Translations under genes and position numbers: made by a program
Notes under the pieces: generated by a model
What the model was told of the DNA's origin: nothing
What the model saw: the letters and a program-made list of their open reading frames with translations, nothing else
The model's database searches: none
Part shown: positions 53,121-64,000 of the stretch, piece after piece
How the letters are laid out: each line of letters begins with the position of its first letter
Numbering within the stretch: the first letter of the stretch is position 1
NCBI GenBank assembly: GCA_039583875.1
Contig: CM077153.1
Span: forward strand, 115,750,568 to 115,814,567
Direction: 5' to 3'
From: Platanthera guangdongensis
Taxonomy: Eukaryota > Streptophyta > Magnoliopsida > Asparagales > Orchidaceae
Length of the DNA: 64,000 bases

Positions 53121-56100
53121 GTATAGTCTTCGTCAGCGGCAAACCCGCCTACACATTGTTCGACACGGGTGCTTCGCACTCGTTCGTATCAGAGGCTTTC
53201 GTGGAAGGGCTAGAAGGCGTAGAACGGTTCACAGGCCTGACGAGAAGGGTGCGTTTACCTGATGGATCGGAACTATTCACCTCTGCCCACTGCAACATGG
53301 AGGCGGAGATTGGTGGGAAGCCATTCGAAGTGGCGGCAACGATTCTTAGAATGCCAATCTTCGAGTTGATCCTGGGCATGACATGGTTGCACTGGAACCA
53401 TGCCCAGATTGATTGCCAAGCAAAGAAGATCACAGTGAGGCATGGAGACTCGTTTATTGTCATCGAAGGTATAAGATCCGCCTCTTGTGTGCTTTTATCT
53501 TCAGTACAGGCCGTTAAGGCCCATCTACAGGGGGAGGAGGTTTACCAGATTCTGTTTGAGATAGAGGAAGCCAAGGGGGCCATGACAGACATCCCAGTGG
53601 TGCGGGACTTCGTCGACGTCTTCCCAGAGAAATTGCCAGGACTACCTCCGTGTCGAGAGCAGGATTTTCAGATAGAGTTAGTGCCCGGAGCCAGGCCGGC
53701 ATCTAGGGCCCCTTACCGGATGGCCCCGAAGGAGTTGGCAGAGTTCCGGAGTCAGCTGCAGGAACTTGTAGAGGCAGGGTTCGTCCGGCCAAGTTCTTCA
53801 CCGTGGGGAGCCCCGGTGCTGTTTGTCAAGAAGAAGGACGGAAGTCTCCGCCTGTGCATAGACTATCGAGCGCTGAATAGACTCACGGTTCGGAATACCT
53901 ACCCACTCCCACGAATCGATGAGTTGTTCGACCAGCTGGAGGGAGCACATTTCTTCTCGAAACTTGACTTAAGGTCAGGTTATTATCAGCTGCGGATCCG
54001 AGAAGAGGACATTCCGAAGACCGCTTTCAGTAGCCGATACGGACTGTTCGAGTTCACAGTGATGCCGTTCGGGCTCACGAATGCACCATCAGCATTTACG
54101 AGCCTTATGAACAGGGTGTTCAAGGAATATTTGGATGTATTCGTCATCATCTTTATTGACGACATCCTTGTCTACTCAAAGACGGAAGGGGAGCACGCAC
54201 GACACCTGGCCTTGACGTTGGAGAGGTTACGGGAGCATCAGCTGTACGCAAAATTCAGCAAATGCCAGTTTTGGCTAAAGGAGGTGGCCTTCTTGGGCCA
54301 TATCGTCAGTGGGGCTGGGTTGGCGGTAGACCCGGCCAAGATTCGGGCCGTTCAGGATTGGGCACCATTGAAGACGGCGACAGATGTACGGAGCTTATTG
54401 GGACTTGTCGGGTACTACCGGAAGTTTGTAGAGGGATTCTCCCGGATCGCGCTCCCTCTTACGACTCTGACGAAGAAGGAATCCCCTTTTATTTGGACAC
54501 CACAGTGCGAGGCAGCCTTCGTGGAGCTGAAGAGTCGGCTCACTTCGGCTCCCATCCTCGCTATTCCGTCAGGAAGGGAGGGATTCCAGGTGTATACCGA
54601 CGCCTCCTACCAAGGGATGGGTGCCGTTCTGATGCAGAACGGGCATGTGATAGCTTATGCCTCTCGACAGTTGAAGATTCACGAGAAAAATTACCCGGTC
54701 CACGATCTGGAGATGGGCGCGGTAATCTTCGCCTTGAAGATTTGGCGGCACTATCTGTACGGGGTTCATTGCGACATCTTCTCCGACCACCAGAACCTGA
54801 GATACGTGGACACGCAAAAAGACCTCAACATCAGACAAAGGCGTTGGGTGGAGTTCCTGACAGATTATGAGTATACTATGCACTACCACCCCGGGAAGGC
54901 GAACGTGGTGGCGGATGCGTTGAGCCGGAGAGGAGATGCTTCAGGGAAGGGACCTCAGCTTATGTCTATGGAGCTGGTCCGGTCTTTCGGGGACATGCAG
55001 ATATCCCTAGTATCCGAGGACGATCCAGAATTATACATGGAGTATCTGGCGTCGATGATCGCTATTGATGATATCCGGGACCGCATCAGGGAAGGGCAGA
55101 AGACAGACCCTCGGGTGGAACCGATATTTCGAACCTTGGAGGAGGGTTCGACGGGGGATTATTCCTTGAAGGATGGGCTATTGTACTTCAGAGGAAGGAT
55201 TTATATACCCGCAGGAGGTCAGATCCGGGAGGATATCATGGCGGAAGCGCATTGCAGTAGGTATTCGATACACCCGGGAATCACCAAGATGATGGCCGAT
55301 CTGAAGAGGATGATGTTCTGGCCAGGAATGAAGAGGGACATTACACACTTCGTGACCCATTGCGAAGCCTGCCAGTTGGTGAAGGCGGAATGCAGAAACC
55401 CCGCGGGATTGTTGCAACCTCTTCCAGTGCCAGAATGGAAGCTTGAGGATATTGCGATGGATTTTATTCATGGTCTCCCCCGATCACGAACGGGAAATGA
55501 TTCGATATGGGTCATCGTAGATCGATTGACGAAGGTGGCTAGATTTATACCAGTCAGGAAGGACGATTCAGTGGGGGTTCTGGTTCGGAAGTTTGTGGAG
55601 CAGTACATTCGCTATCATGGAGTACCCAGGACGATCGTGTCAGATCGGGACGGTCGGTTTACATCCAGGGAATGGCGGTCGGTTCAGGCATACTTGGGCA
55701 CTCGACTGACTTTTAGCACCGCCTTCCACCCTCAGACGGATGGGCAGACAGAGCGCACAAATCGGACACTGGAAGACCTGCTACGTCTATGCATCCTAGA
55801 CCGAGGAGAGCCTTGGGAAAAGATGTTACCGATGGTGGAATTCTCGTACAACAACAGTCATCAGGCCAGCATAGGCATGGCCCCCTACGAGGCTCTATAT
55901 GGACGGAAATGTAGAACCCCACTCTCTTGGATTCAGGACGAGGACCCGAAGGCTTTGGGATCGGATTTTGTTGAAGACACCGAGGCTCAGGTGAGGTTGA
56001 TCAGGGACAGGATGTTAGAGGCACAGAGCAGGCAGGCCAAGTATTATGACGCCCGCCATCGTCAGGTGGAATTTCAGGTCGGGGACCGAGTGTTTTTGAA

Positions 56101-56530
56101 GATCCGGCCTATGCATGGAGTTTCTCGGATGCGTGGCCGAAGGAAGAAGCTCAGCCCCAGATATATGGGCCCTTACAGGATCCTGGAGCGGATAGGGGTC
56201 CTGGCTTACAGGCTGGAGTTGCCACCAGAGCTGGCAGCTCTGCATGATGTTTTCCACATATCCTCGCTGAGAAGGGCTCTACTACGCCCGGAGCAGCGGA
56301 TTACGACCACCGAAGGGCCGGTAGCTTCGGATCGATCTGTTCACTTGGAGCCGGTGCGGATCGATGATAAAGGAGTACGGATCCTACGACGCAAAAAGAT
56401 TCCCTTAGTCAAGGTTCTGTGGAGGAACCACGGCCAAGAGGAGCATACTTGGGAGCCGCAGGATCTGATGCAACAGAAATATCCAGAGCTGTTTGGTCAG
56501 GTATACCTCTCAACTACTCAAGAAGTTTAA
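53121..56530 (+). CDS. pol: chromovirus Pol: protease, RT, RNase H, integrase, chromodomain
   Basis: Open from 53121 to TAA 56528; the numbering below counts from 53156. Protease [11 protein letters not shown] lies at residues 2-12. RT runs from about 185 to 430, with [15 protein letters not shown] and the catalytic box FIDDILVYS at 333-341. RNase H has [15 protein letters not shown] near 480 and ends [10 protein letters not shown]. The integrase zinc finger is H...HPG...CEAC near 698-740. The triad is Asp about 768 (AMDFIHGLP), Asp about 829 (VSDRDGRF) and Glu about 865 ([14 protein letters not shown]). GPY/F follows ([12 protein letters not shown]). The C-terminus is a chromodomain-like motif ([17 protein letters not shown]), typical of Tekay/Del, which can direct integration to heterochromatin. 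No stop or frameshift was seen, and it has no start codon of its own, as expected for a Gag-Pol fusion. Confidence 0.93.
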
Positions 56531-56688
56531 ATTAATTACTTGACTTTAACAGGTAAGACTACTTTAGTAGGAGTAGGGGTTAATCTTCCTATTTAATAAC
56601 AACTATAAGTTCATTTTCTTCGGTAAGAAGATTACCGTAGGTGAGATCGTGATTTCGAGGACGAAATCTTTTTTTGACTTGTTGGATT
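56531..56688 (+). other. pol-to-LTR junction of chromovirus
   Basis: Contains ATTTCGAGGACGAAAT (56652-56667), the conserved block that precedes the purine tract in Tekay/Del elements. Next to the LTR stands TGACTTGTTGGATT rather than the usual G-rich purine tract, so the plus-strand primer site is unclear. Confidence 0.7.
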
Positions 56689-59600
56689 TGTAACATCCCA
56701 ATTTCAACTAGACCCCCCTAAGGGTGATTTTAGGCAAGGCTAGGTCAAGACCAACCCTAGGAAGACCTTGGGGACCAAGTGGGCCTAGGTAGGAGGATGA
56801 AAGCTACCATGGTCTGCAAATAGTAAAATTCAAAACAATAATTTAGAAGGACATTAGGGCTTCACCATGACTCCATGACCCCATCACAACATTATTAACC
56901 TAGCAAAGGGGTCCACTAGAGTTTTTAAGGTCCATTAGAGTCATCTCAAGATGGCTAATGAGGCTTAGGCTCACCATGGGCCTATATTGGGCAAAGTGCC
57001 CTAACCAAGGGCATTTGCCTCTATTGGGTTCAACCAACCTTGGCTAGACCTTTTTAGACATAAGCTGGGTCAATGGGTCACCTAAGACACATTGGATTCA
57101 GTTCTAGAGGTCAAGTTGACCCAAGTCAACTTTTGGTCAAAGTACCCTTACCAAAGGGCAAGTGACCCCCAAGGTGCCAAGTCAACCCTACTCAACCTTA
57201 AATAGGCCTTTTGGGAGACCATTGAGTCATCAAGGACCCATTGGGATCAACCCAAAGGGGGAAACTGACCCAAGTCAACTCTAGCTTAGAGTTGGTCAAC
57301 TTAATCCAAAAGGGGGGTCAACCCAAGCTCAACCCCTTTTTCCTTTTAAGTTAACCACAATATAATGAAATATTATGGGTGGAAGGGGCTGCCAATAGGC
57401 TGGGGAGTCAGCATGGTCAGTTTTGGTGACTAGGAAAGAGAGAGAAAGCTTCATTCCACACTAATGGAGGAGAGAGAAAAGGGGAAAGAGAGTTGAAGGA
57501 GGAGATTGGCCAAGGAAAGGCCAATGGTCCCCATTGATGGCAGCATTCATCTCCTCCAGTGAAGGGGAGGAGTTTTCAGCCGTTTTCCTGGCTGTCAAGG
57601 GGCTGTTACAGCCTCCACCATCATGGCCGAAACAAGCCTTTAATGGCCATGATGGCCATGGCAGTTTCTTCCATCCTTCTCCCCCCCTGATGTTTTAAAC
57701 ATCATCAGTGAGCTTGGAGGAGAAATTCCCAATCCTTAACTGAAGAAATCTGGCGAGTTTACTGGGAGATTGCAGAATTCCGATCGGCGGCGCCACCACC
57801 ATGTCAACCCGCAGATCCGCTCGTCTCTAGGCCGCCAACAAGGTCCTCCTCCTCCTCTTTTCGCATGGGTAGATCTTAGGTTTCATTAGGGCCAAGGTTC
57901 GGGCACAATTGAGCCCGATCCAATTCGCAAAATTCATGGCTTTCGGCCGAGAATTTTCTTGGTTGGATCGCCGGAATCCGCCCCTCCGGCGGCTGTGCCG
58001 CCGTCTGGCGATAGCCACCACCTCAACGGAGGTGATGGTGGCGGTGGCCGGTCGGGGAAGGGACTGGGTGGCCGGCGGCAGACGTTTGAAGTCGGCACAG
58101 GAAGAAGCGATCCTGGCCGTTGGCTCATCGGGGACGATAACCAAGCGCCGTTGATCTGCGCCAAGATTCGCGCGGCATCAAATCGATTTCTTTAGGATTT
58201 AAATAAAAATCATTTCATTTCTGTCACATTAGATGTATTTAATGTATTTAATTTTTAAAAAATACTTAGGGACCCTGAATGGAAATCTGCCCAACATGAA
58301 AATTGTAGCTTAGGGTGTCCAGTTTGTAGCAAAAATTGCTTGGACCCTTTTGGGCCACTGGTTAGACCAGGGTACCCTTTTTGGTAGGACCTATACCTAG
58401 GCCTAAACAGAAATTATTTTTGGTGCCCACACTTCATTCCTTGTCCAAACAAGTTGAAATTTGGGCAGTGAGAAAGTCTTAGTCATATCTAGAACCTGTC
58501 CAAAATATAGAATTTTTGGAGAATATTTCTCTATAGTTTTTAGAAAAATTAAATAAATCATGATTAATTTAATTATGTCACCTAATTAATTCAAAACTCC
58601 CCCAAATTTTGGTGGGTGGTCTTAGATGTCATGATAGGTATAGGGTTAAAACTTTAGCTCATTTGGAGATGTTTAGGATAGGTAATTTACCCACCCTATA
58701 TATGACCTTATAAGGGTATTTTGGTCAAAAGCCACTATTTGATGGTTGAGTGGCCAAATTCCCTTATCAGAGGCTGAAATTTTGGCCACTGATATAATTT
58801 GACTTTTTACACTCACTTATGGAGTTTGGAGTGGATTGGACTAGGGTAGCCCTAGAATTTTAGGGTAGGCCCTTTAGGGTAAATTTCTAGGGTTTGAAGA
58901 AATTGGGGTCAAAAGACCTTGGATGGACTTGAAACTTGGGAATGATGTCCATAGAGTTACTATGGTCCTGTGGTTAAAATTTTAGGGCATTTGGAAGACT
59001 TAAAACCCCTTAAATCTATAACCCTAGTTTAGGGCACTAGCTTTGAAACCATAAGATCTAATACCAAAACTTTCTGAAAAGGCTTGAGTCTTTGAATGGG
59101 TAGTTGTTTAGGGTATATATATCTCTGGAAATTTTATAATAAATTTTGGATGAATATTTTTGGTACTTTATTCACAAAGTCATGTCTTACAATTTTCACT
59201 TAGAAATTTTTGGAGAAAAATATACTTGATTAAACCTGATGAAACTTAGCAAAGGGGCCTGTAAGCTTGGTACCCATCTCTGTAAAGTTTTATGAATTTT
59301 TTGAAGAATGATATTTAGTAGTTGCTTCTTTAATTATTTAATTCTATGAAACTTTGGTAAATTTAATAATGACATTTAGATTGTCTGAAAAATTTTAATT
59401 TCTTCATCATGATGTTTATAGTTCCTTATGAAGCCCTGGTAATTTTTACATAATTATTGGAGACATATTTGTGGCACTTCCTTCATTATATTTGATCTTA
59501 GGAATTATTTTTAATAAATCCTTTAGAGGTCAAGAACTATCTGGAAAATTATTAAAATTGGCAACCAATAATATTTCTCTGTTATTTAGTGAATACAAAT

Positions 59601-59868
59601 TTTAGGAGGCCATTACCTGAGAAAATCTTATGGTTCATGTTCAAATTGACTATGGCCTAGTTTTTGAGGAAAATTCAATAAATAGTAGATTAATTGGGAA
59701 AAATATGATTTTCTGAATTTAGACTATATTTATCATAATAGACCTCTGGTAAAATTTGTAGAGTTATTGGAGGAGAATTTAGAGTATCACCTATTGAGTA
59801 CATCATATTAGCTTAGGGTGGTCTGCAATTAGTAAAAACAGCAGAAATCAAATAAAAGTGCACTTTTT

Positions 59869-60257
59869 TGTAACGGTCCAGGCCCATCCCATGGGAACCC
59901 GCTGGCACCGCTGGCCTACCAGGGTCCAGACCCGGGCCCACCACTGGTAGTCAGCCTTTCACATTCAAGCCTGCAGGCCATGCACCCCAACCCCTCTCCG
60001 GCCTGTTTATCAGCACGGTAGGTTGTTGCCACTAGGTCTCGAACCCAGGACCTTGATAAGAGAGCTTTCCACCACTCCCTCATCACCAACTGAGCTGCAG
60101 CGGGTCTGGACCCTGGTAAACAGGCCGGAGAGGGGTTGGGGTGCATGGCCTGCAGGCTTGAATGTGAAAGGCTGACTACCAGTGGTGGGCCCGGGTCTGG
60201 ACCCTGGTAGGCCGGCGGTGCCAGCGGGTTCCCATGGGATGGGCCTGGACCGTTACA
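59869..60257. repeat. 389-bp foldback element with 137-bp arms, copy 2, inverted centre
   Basis: Arms 59869-60005 and 60121-60257 match at 136 of 137 positions. The 115-bp centre is the reverse complement of copy 1's centre plus 31 bp that copy 1 has lost. The outside flanks are in the same orientation in both copies, so only the loop has flipped. Confidence 0.93.
60006..60120 (-). other. tRNA-derived SINE-like core of foldback, complete
   Basis: The minus strand reads AGCTCAGTTGG (A-box-like, 60086-60096) and, 40 bases later, GGTTCGAGACC (perfect B-box, 60035-60045). This pair forms an internal RNA polymerase III promoter of tRNA type. No intact tRNA fold was found, so it is a SINE head or tRNA relic. 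Confidence 0.65.
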
Positions 60258-61839
60258 CCGACTCTCGGGAAAGCCGCCACAACAGAACACCGATTCTACC
60301 AGCCTTTTCGATCATCACAGAGAGAGCAGCAATCATAAACAGTGTTATAATTCGGTCCACAAACATCACAAGTAATAAGAGAAATTACAACCAGTCCATA
60401 AATAGAAAAGAGAGTGTAATGCAAAGTAACAAAATGGAAATAAAAAACGGACTTAAGCCCGGTAAATCTGATCCTCGCTACAATCTCTCGCAGAATCTAT
60501 AAAAAGACTATCACTCATGGAGCTTGTTGAAACCGAAATCTCGGTCTTCTGTGGAGTTCACCCTTGGGGAAGGGGTGACCGCGCACCTACTACCCTCAAG
60601 CGAACGATCTAGGCACAAGACTAGGAACACAAGGGACAGACCCAAGGTATCATCATGGAGGTCCCGCCGCATACCCAGAAGACTAGCAAACTCTTCCACT
60701 CCCAAGCCAAAGGCTGAGATAAGGCACCTTCGGAGGGCTCTCTTGGCCGACCGGAACCTCGACGGAGAATCTCAAGACCAACTCTCCTGACTAGAGGTGC
60801 CTCCTCGAGTCAATACAAAATGTTCCTCACCCGCCCTACCAATGGAGCCATCTCGCCAAGCAATTCTATGGCGCGCTGCCCAAGTTGGGCCACTAACAGC
60901 GTAACTCCGCTATTCTAAAAGGATGAGAACAGGCCATCAGGGGCTTCCCGGCAACTATACCTCGGGGCCCCCACAGGGCGAGCGGTTCACGAGAACACCA
61001 CTCGCCTGAGATAGAAGAAGTAAACTACACATACACAGAGCATCACAGATATTATAAATAATTACAGTAATATGAATTCCATACTTCGGCACGCAGGCCG
61101 GCAATATAAACAAAAATAGGCCTTTGAGGGCCGGCACAAGCTTGGGCTTAAGCCCGCTACTCCCCGCTTGGTACTGCAACACCTTTACGCCAATGTCTCG
61201 ACAAGAGACTGCCAGCTGAACAACCGTCTGCTAACATAAGCTGGCCAAATATATTGCACACACCCCTTTTTCGGGGCTAAGATGCGCATTCCCTGCAAAT
61301 AGATAATATACAACTTCCTCGGAGTCTTCTCCGGGAACCCCATAACATCACCAATCCGGCTCACAAGTTCGGATGGACTTCACACAACATGCCTAAACCC
61401 GTACTCACGCTTCCGGGTACTAATGAAGTTAATTGTAGGGACGTACACGTCAACCCGTCGGAGAGCTCCCTTCCCCAACCTGTTGGTGGAGAGGAGCTTG
61501 CATGCAAATATGTAAACTGAGGGCTTCAACTGCCCAAGTAGAAACATCGTTACCCTTGATGCGTGCTTGGCGGCGGTGCCGGGAGTGGAGCACCTGGCTA
61601 GCTTGGCACTGGGTAGCTGCGGCGGTGGTCGATCTCCACTCCAGACCGTGCCCTGTTGGGAGAGGTAAGAAATCCTCATCTTCCTCTTAAGCTCCATTTT
61701 TCCATGGTGGTGGCCGATTCAAGCTCCAGGCGGCAAAGCTATGCTGTACGAGGCCGATCTCGGCTCCAAGTGGTCGGACTTACCCTAAGCGGCGACGGGA
61801 TGGAAGAAGGGAGGCGACATCGGGCACTGCTGTAGGCCG

Positions 61840-62245
61840 GTGGGAGAGAGAGAGGGGGACGAGGTTGTCCTGCTCCAGGCCTAGAGAGAGAGGGGCGGGG
61901 GTTGTGCTGCTCCAGGCCGAGAGAGAGAGAGGGCGGGGCTCGGGCTGCTGCTTCAGGCGGCCGGAGAGAGAGGGGGCCGGGGTTGTGCTGCTCCAGGCTG
62001 AGAGAGAGAGAGGGAGGGGCTCAGGTTGCTGCTCCAGGCCGAGAGAGAGAGAGGGGGGCGGGGCTCGGGCTGCTGCTTCAGGCGGCCGGAGAGAGAGAGG
62101 GGGCCGAGGTTGTGCTGCTCCAGGCCAAGAGAGAGAGAGAGAGGGCGGGGCTCGGGCTGCTACTCCAGGCCGAGAGAGAGAGAGAGAGGGGCGGGGGTTG
62201 TGTTGCTGCTTCAGGCGGCCAGAGAGAGAAAGAGAGGAGCCGGCG
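61840..62245 (+). repeat. GA-rich minisatellite, copy 2
   Basis: Same unit order as 47975-48380, with changes of two to four bases in GA run lengths. Confidence 0.9.
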
Positions 62246-62367
62246 TCGGCTATCCTCCTGGCCGAACCCTAGCCCCCGGGAGAGATGGAAATCCCGCTGC
62301 TGCCTTTTCCCTTTTTTCCTGCCTTGCCTCTCCCCCTTTCCCACTTTTTCCTTTTGGCTCTGCTCTA

Positions 62368-62397
62368 CCCCCCCCCCCCCCCCCCCCCCCCGCCCCC
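62368..62397. repeat. poly-C tract in LTR, copy 2
   Basis: Run of 24 C, then G and five C. Confidence 0.9.
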
Positions 62398-62554
62398 TAC
62401 CTGCTCCTATTTCTCTTTTTTTTTTGTTTTCTTCTCTCCCCCTCTCATCCCCCTCTATCTCTCTTCTGTATTTCTTTTTTCCTTTCTCATAAATATACAT
62501 ATATATATATAATATATATATTATAATTTAATATATATATGATAAATATATAGG

Positions 62555-62890
62555 GCCATTTATCGAGACCTCCCCTCTAACTTTGCTAAATTACTGACAA
62601 CACCCCTCTTGTTTTTGAAATTACAAAAACTTCCCCTAAAGTTTTCATTTCATTACAAAAACCTCCTCTGAAGTTTTTATTTCATAACATCCATGCACAA
62701 AAACACCCCCCTCGGTGAACAGTGTCCAGGGGGTATTTTTCTTCATGGATGCAATGAAATGAAAATATCAGGGGAGGTTTTGGTAATGAAATGAAAACTT
62801 AAGGGGAGTTTTTTGTAATTTCGAAAATAAGAGGGGTGCCCTCACTAATTATGCTACTTTACAGGGGAGGTTTGGGTAATTATTTCTAAA
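62555..62890. mobile_element. foldback MITE, copy 2
   Basis: Copy of 48690-49025 in the 3' LTR. Its presence in both LTRs shows that it entered before the last retrotransposition. Confidence 0.75.
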
Positions 62891-63352
62891 TATATATAAT
62901 AAATATATATTGCAACATAAAACATAAAAACTTCACACGCATGCGCGAGCACCCACACGTCTTCGAACGTGGCTGCACCAAAACGCCGCTCATAGCTTCC
63001 CCCGAGCCCGCCTCTTGGGGAGGATCCCACTCGGCCGGATACAGGGTTGTACACAATACCCGCTCTTTTCGAGGTTGGCACAAGCTTGGAAAGAAACATC
63101 CAGCCCCAAGTATCTGGCGAGTGGGAGCCGACCCAAAAAAAAAAGTTTGAGAGAAACTTAAAATTGCACTTAAATCACTAATCTCTCCATGCCCCTTTTG
63201 ATCTTTTTGAACCACTCGATACCTGTAATGCTCCCTGCTATCGAACTGCTCTTATATCATTCCTTACAATAAGTACAATTTCTCATGATATTGTGAAACA
63301 ACAAAGCCATATATTTTGTATCTTCTTGTAGACGCGGGGCTAATCCTTTCCC

Positions 63353-64000
63353 CCCAGGTGTACCTGCAGCCCTGCCAGCTAATGAGAGCCTGACATCGAG
63401 TCTACCCGGGGCCGAGCAGCGCTCAGGGTCCCTTACCCCCCAGGCGAGCCTACAGACCTGCCAGCTAGTAGGAGCCAGACAGCGGGTCTACCCGGGGCCG
63501 AGCATCACTCGGGGTCCTGCAAAAATATACAAGAACCAATCCTTTCCTCCCAGGTATGCCTACAGCCCGCCAGCTAATGAGAGCGTAACAGCGAGTCTAC
63601 CCGGGGCCGAGCAGCACTCGGGGTCCCTTACCCCCCAGGAGAGCCTAAGGACCTGCCAGCTAGTAGGAGCCAGGAAGCGGGTCTACCAGGGGCCGAACAT
63701 CACTCGGGGTCCTACAAAGTATCCAAACCCTCTCTCCAAACTCCAAACTCTCTCCCTTACCCCCCAGGTGTGCCTACAGCCCTGTCAGCTAGTGAGAGCC
63801 TGACAGCGAGTCTACCTGGGGCCGAGCAGCACTCGGGGTCCAAGGATAATGCCACCGAGTGACTTCCAGCCCTGCCAGCTAGGTGAGAGCCTGACAGTGG
63901 GATCTGCTCGAGGTCTAAGGATGATACCGAGTGACTTCCAGCCCTGCCAACTAGGTGAGAGCCTGACAGCGGGATCTGTACGGGGTCCAAGGCTAACACC
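63353..64000 (+). repeat. 86-bp minisatellite, copy 2 (at least seven units, runs off window)
   Basis: The first four units match the 5' LTR. From about 63769 a further unit and two variants (GTGACTTCCAGCCCTGCCA, AAGGATAATGCCACCGAG) follow. The 5' LTR lacks these at the same point. Confidence 0.88.

Larger units (their letters stand above)
60258..62555 (-). repeat. LTR-homologous segment in reverse orientation, copy 2
   Basis: Copy of 46393-48690 with few substitutions. Confidence 0.65.
42855..64000 (+). mobile_element. Tekay/Del chromovirus with giant LTRs, young, 3' end beyond window
   Basis: 5' LTR 42855-51672, iMet primer site, gag, 134-bp intron-like interval, pol with C-terminal chromodomain, then the 3' LTR from 56689, which runs out of the window. 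Pol is open over 1124 codons with all catalytic residues. The LTRs differ by well under 1-2 percent by eye (about 40 sites in 7 kb), so the element is recent and possibly still competent. Gag has a probable frameshift near 51940-51965. Confidence 0.93.
56689..64000 (+). repeat. 3' LTR of chromovirus (partial, first 7.3 kb)
   Basis: Starts TGTAACATCCC and follows the 5' LTR closely to 63767. After that the minisatellite continues where the 5' LTR (49907) leaves it. Indels seen: hairpin centre +31 bp, C-tract +2, small GA and TA changes. Confidence 0.93.

Noticed and set aside
54262..54870. 202-codon ORF inside pol
   Set aside because: Out-of-frame shadow of the RT/RNase H coding sequence.

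Overview
The window is nuclear DNA of a flowering plant and consists almost entirely of LTR retrotransposons, many nested or decayed. Grounds: Ty3 (Athila-type and Tekay/Del chromovirus) and Ty1/copia polyproteins, tRNA-Asp and tRNA-iMet primer sites, TG...CA LTRs with 5-bp target duplications, and one Myb/SANT-like relic with a plant-style intron. I found no intact cellular gene, no rRNA or tRNA gene and no CRISPR array. The species is not resolved. LAYOUT. 1-1160 and 13094-15679 are one minus-strand Ty3 element (gag, primer site, 2.07-kb LTR), cut in two by a nearly complete Athila-type element at 1161-13093. That element has two 1261-bp LTRs, a CCTGT duplication, a tRNA-Asp primer site, a gag-pol frame with five in-frame stops and an env-position ORF. 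15680-17240 holds the Myb/SANT-like pseudogene. 17241-20372 is the 3' end of a second Athila-like element. 20703-24106 is a truncated minus-strand copia. 24107-27497 holds LTR remains, a 56-bp tandem array and AT-rich filler. 27498-31592 is a complete-ended but deleted copia (duplication ATAGT). 31598-35038 is a decayed minus-strand Sirevirus-like copia, followed by an LTR at 35099-37169 and degenerate sequence to about 41.9 kb. 41921-42784 is an LTR, primer site and copia gag start. From 42855 past the window end lies a young Tekay/Del chromovirus with an extraordinary LTR of about 8.8 kb. HOW THE PARTS WORK. In the chromovirus, transcription would start in the LTR and tRNA-iMet would prime reverse transcription. 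Gag is made from unspliced RNA. Removing a 134-nt GT-AG interval between gag and pol would join Gag in frame to protease-RT-RNase H-integrase-chromodomain, so intron retention could set the Gag to Gag-Pol ratio. MOST UNUSUAL POINTS. (1) Non-coding parts of several unrelated elements carry clusters of short self-complementary words, such as CTCGAG, ACACG-SS-CGTGT, GTTGCAAC, TTCGACGAA and TATCGC/GCGATA. The words change from element to element, often in the same slot just inside the LTR start, and one 22-bp word is shared by two unrelated LTRs. (2) The 8.8-kb LTR contains a 137-bp-arm hairpin around a tRNA-like core, and the core is inverted between the two LTRs. (3) There is a candidate gag/pol intron flanked by a CAGGTAT repeat. 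(4) All five stops in the Athila gag-pol, and the one in its env-position ORF, fit single C-to-T changes. All counts were made by eye.
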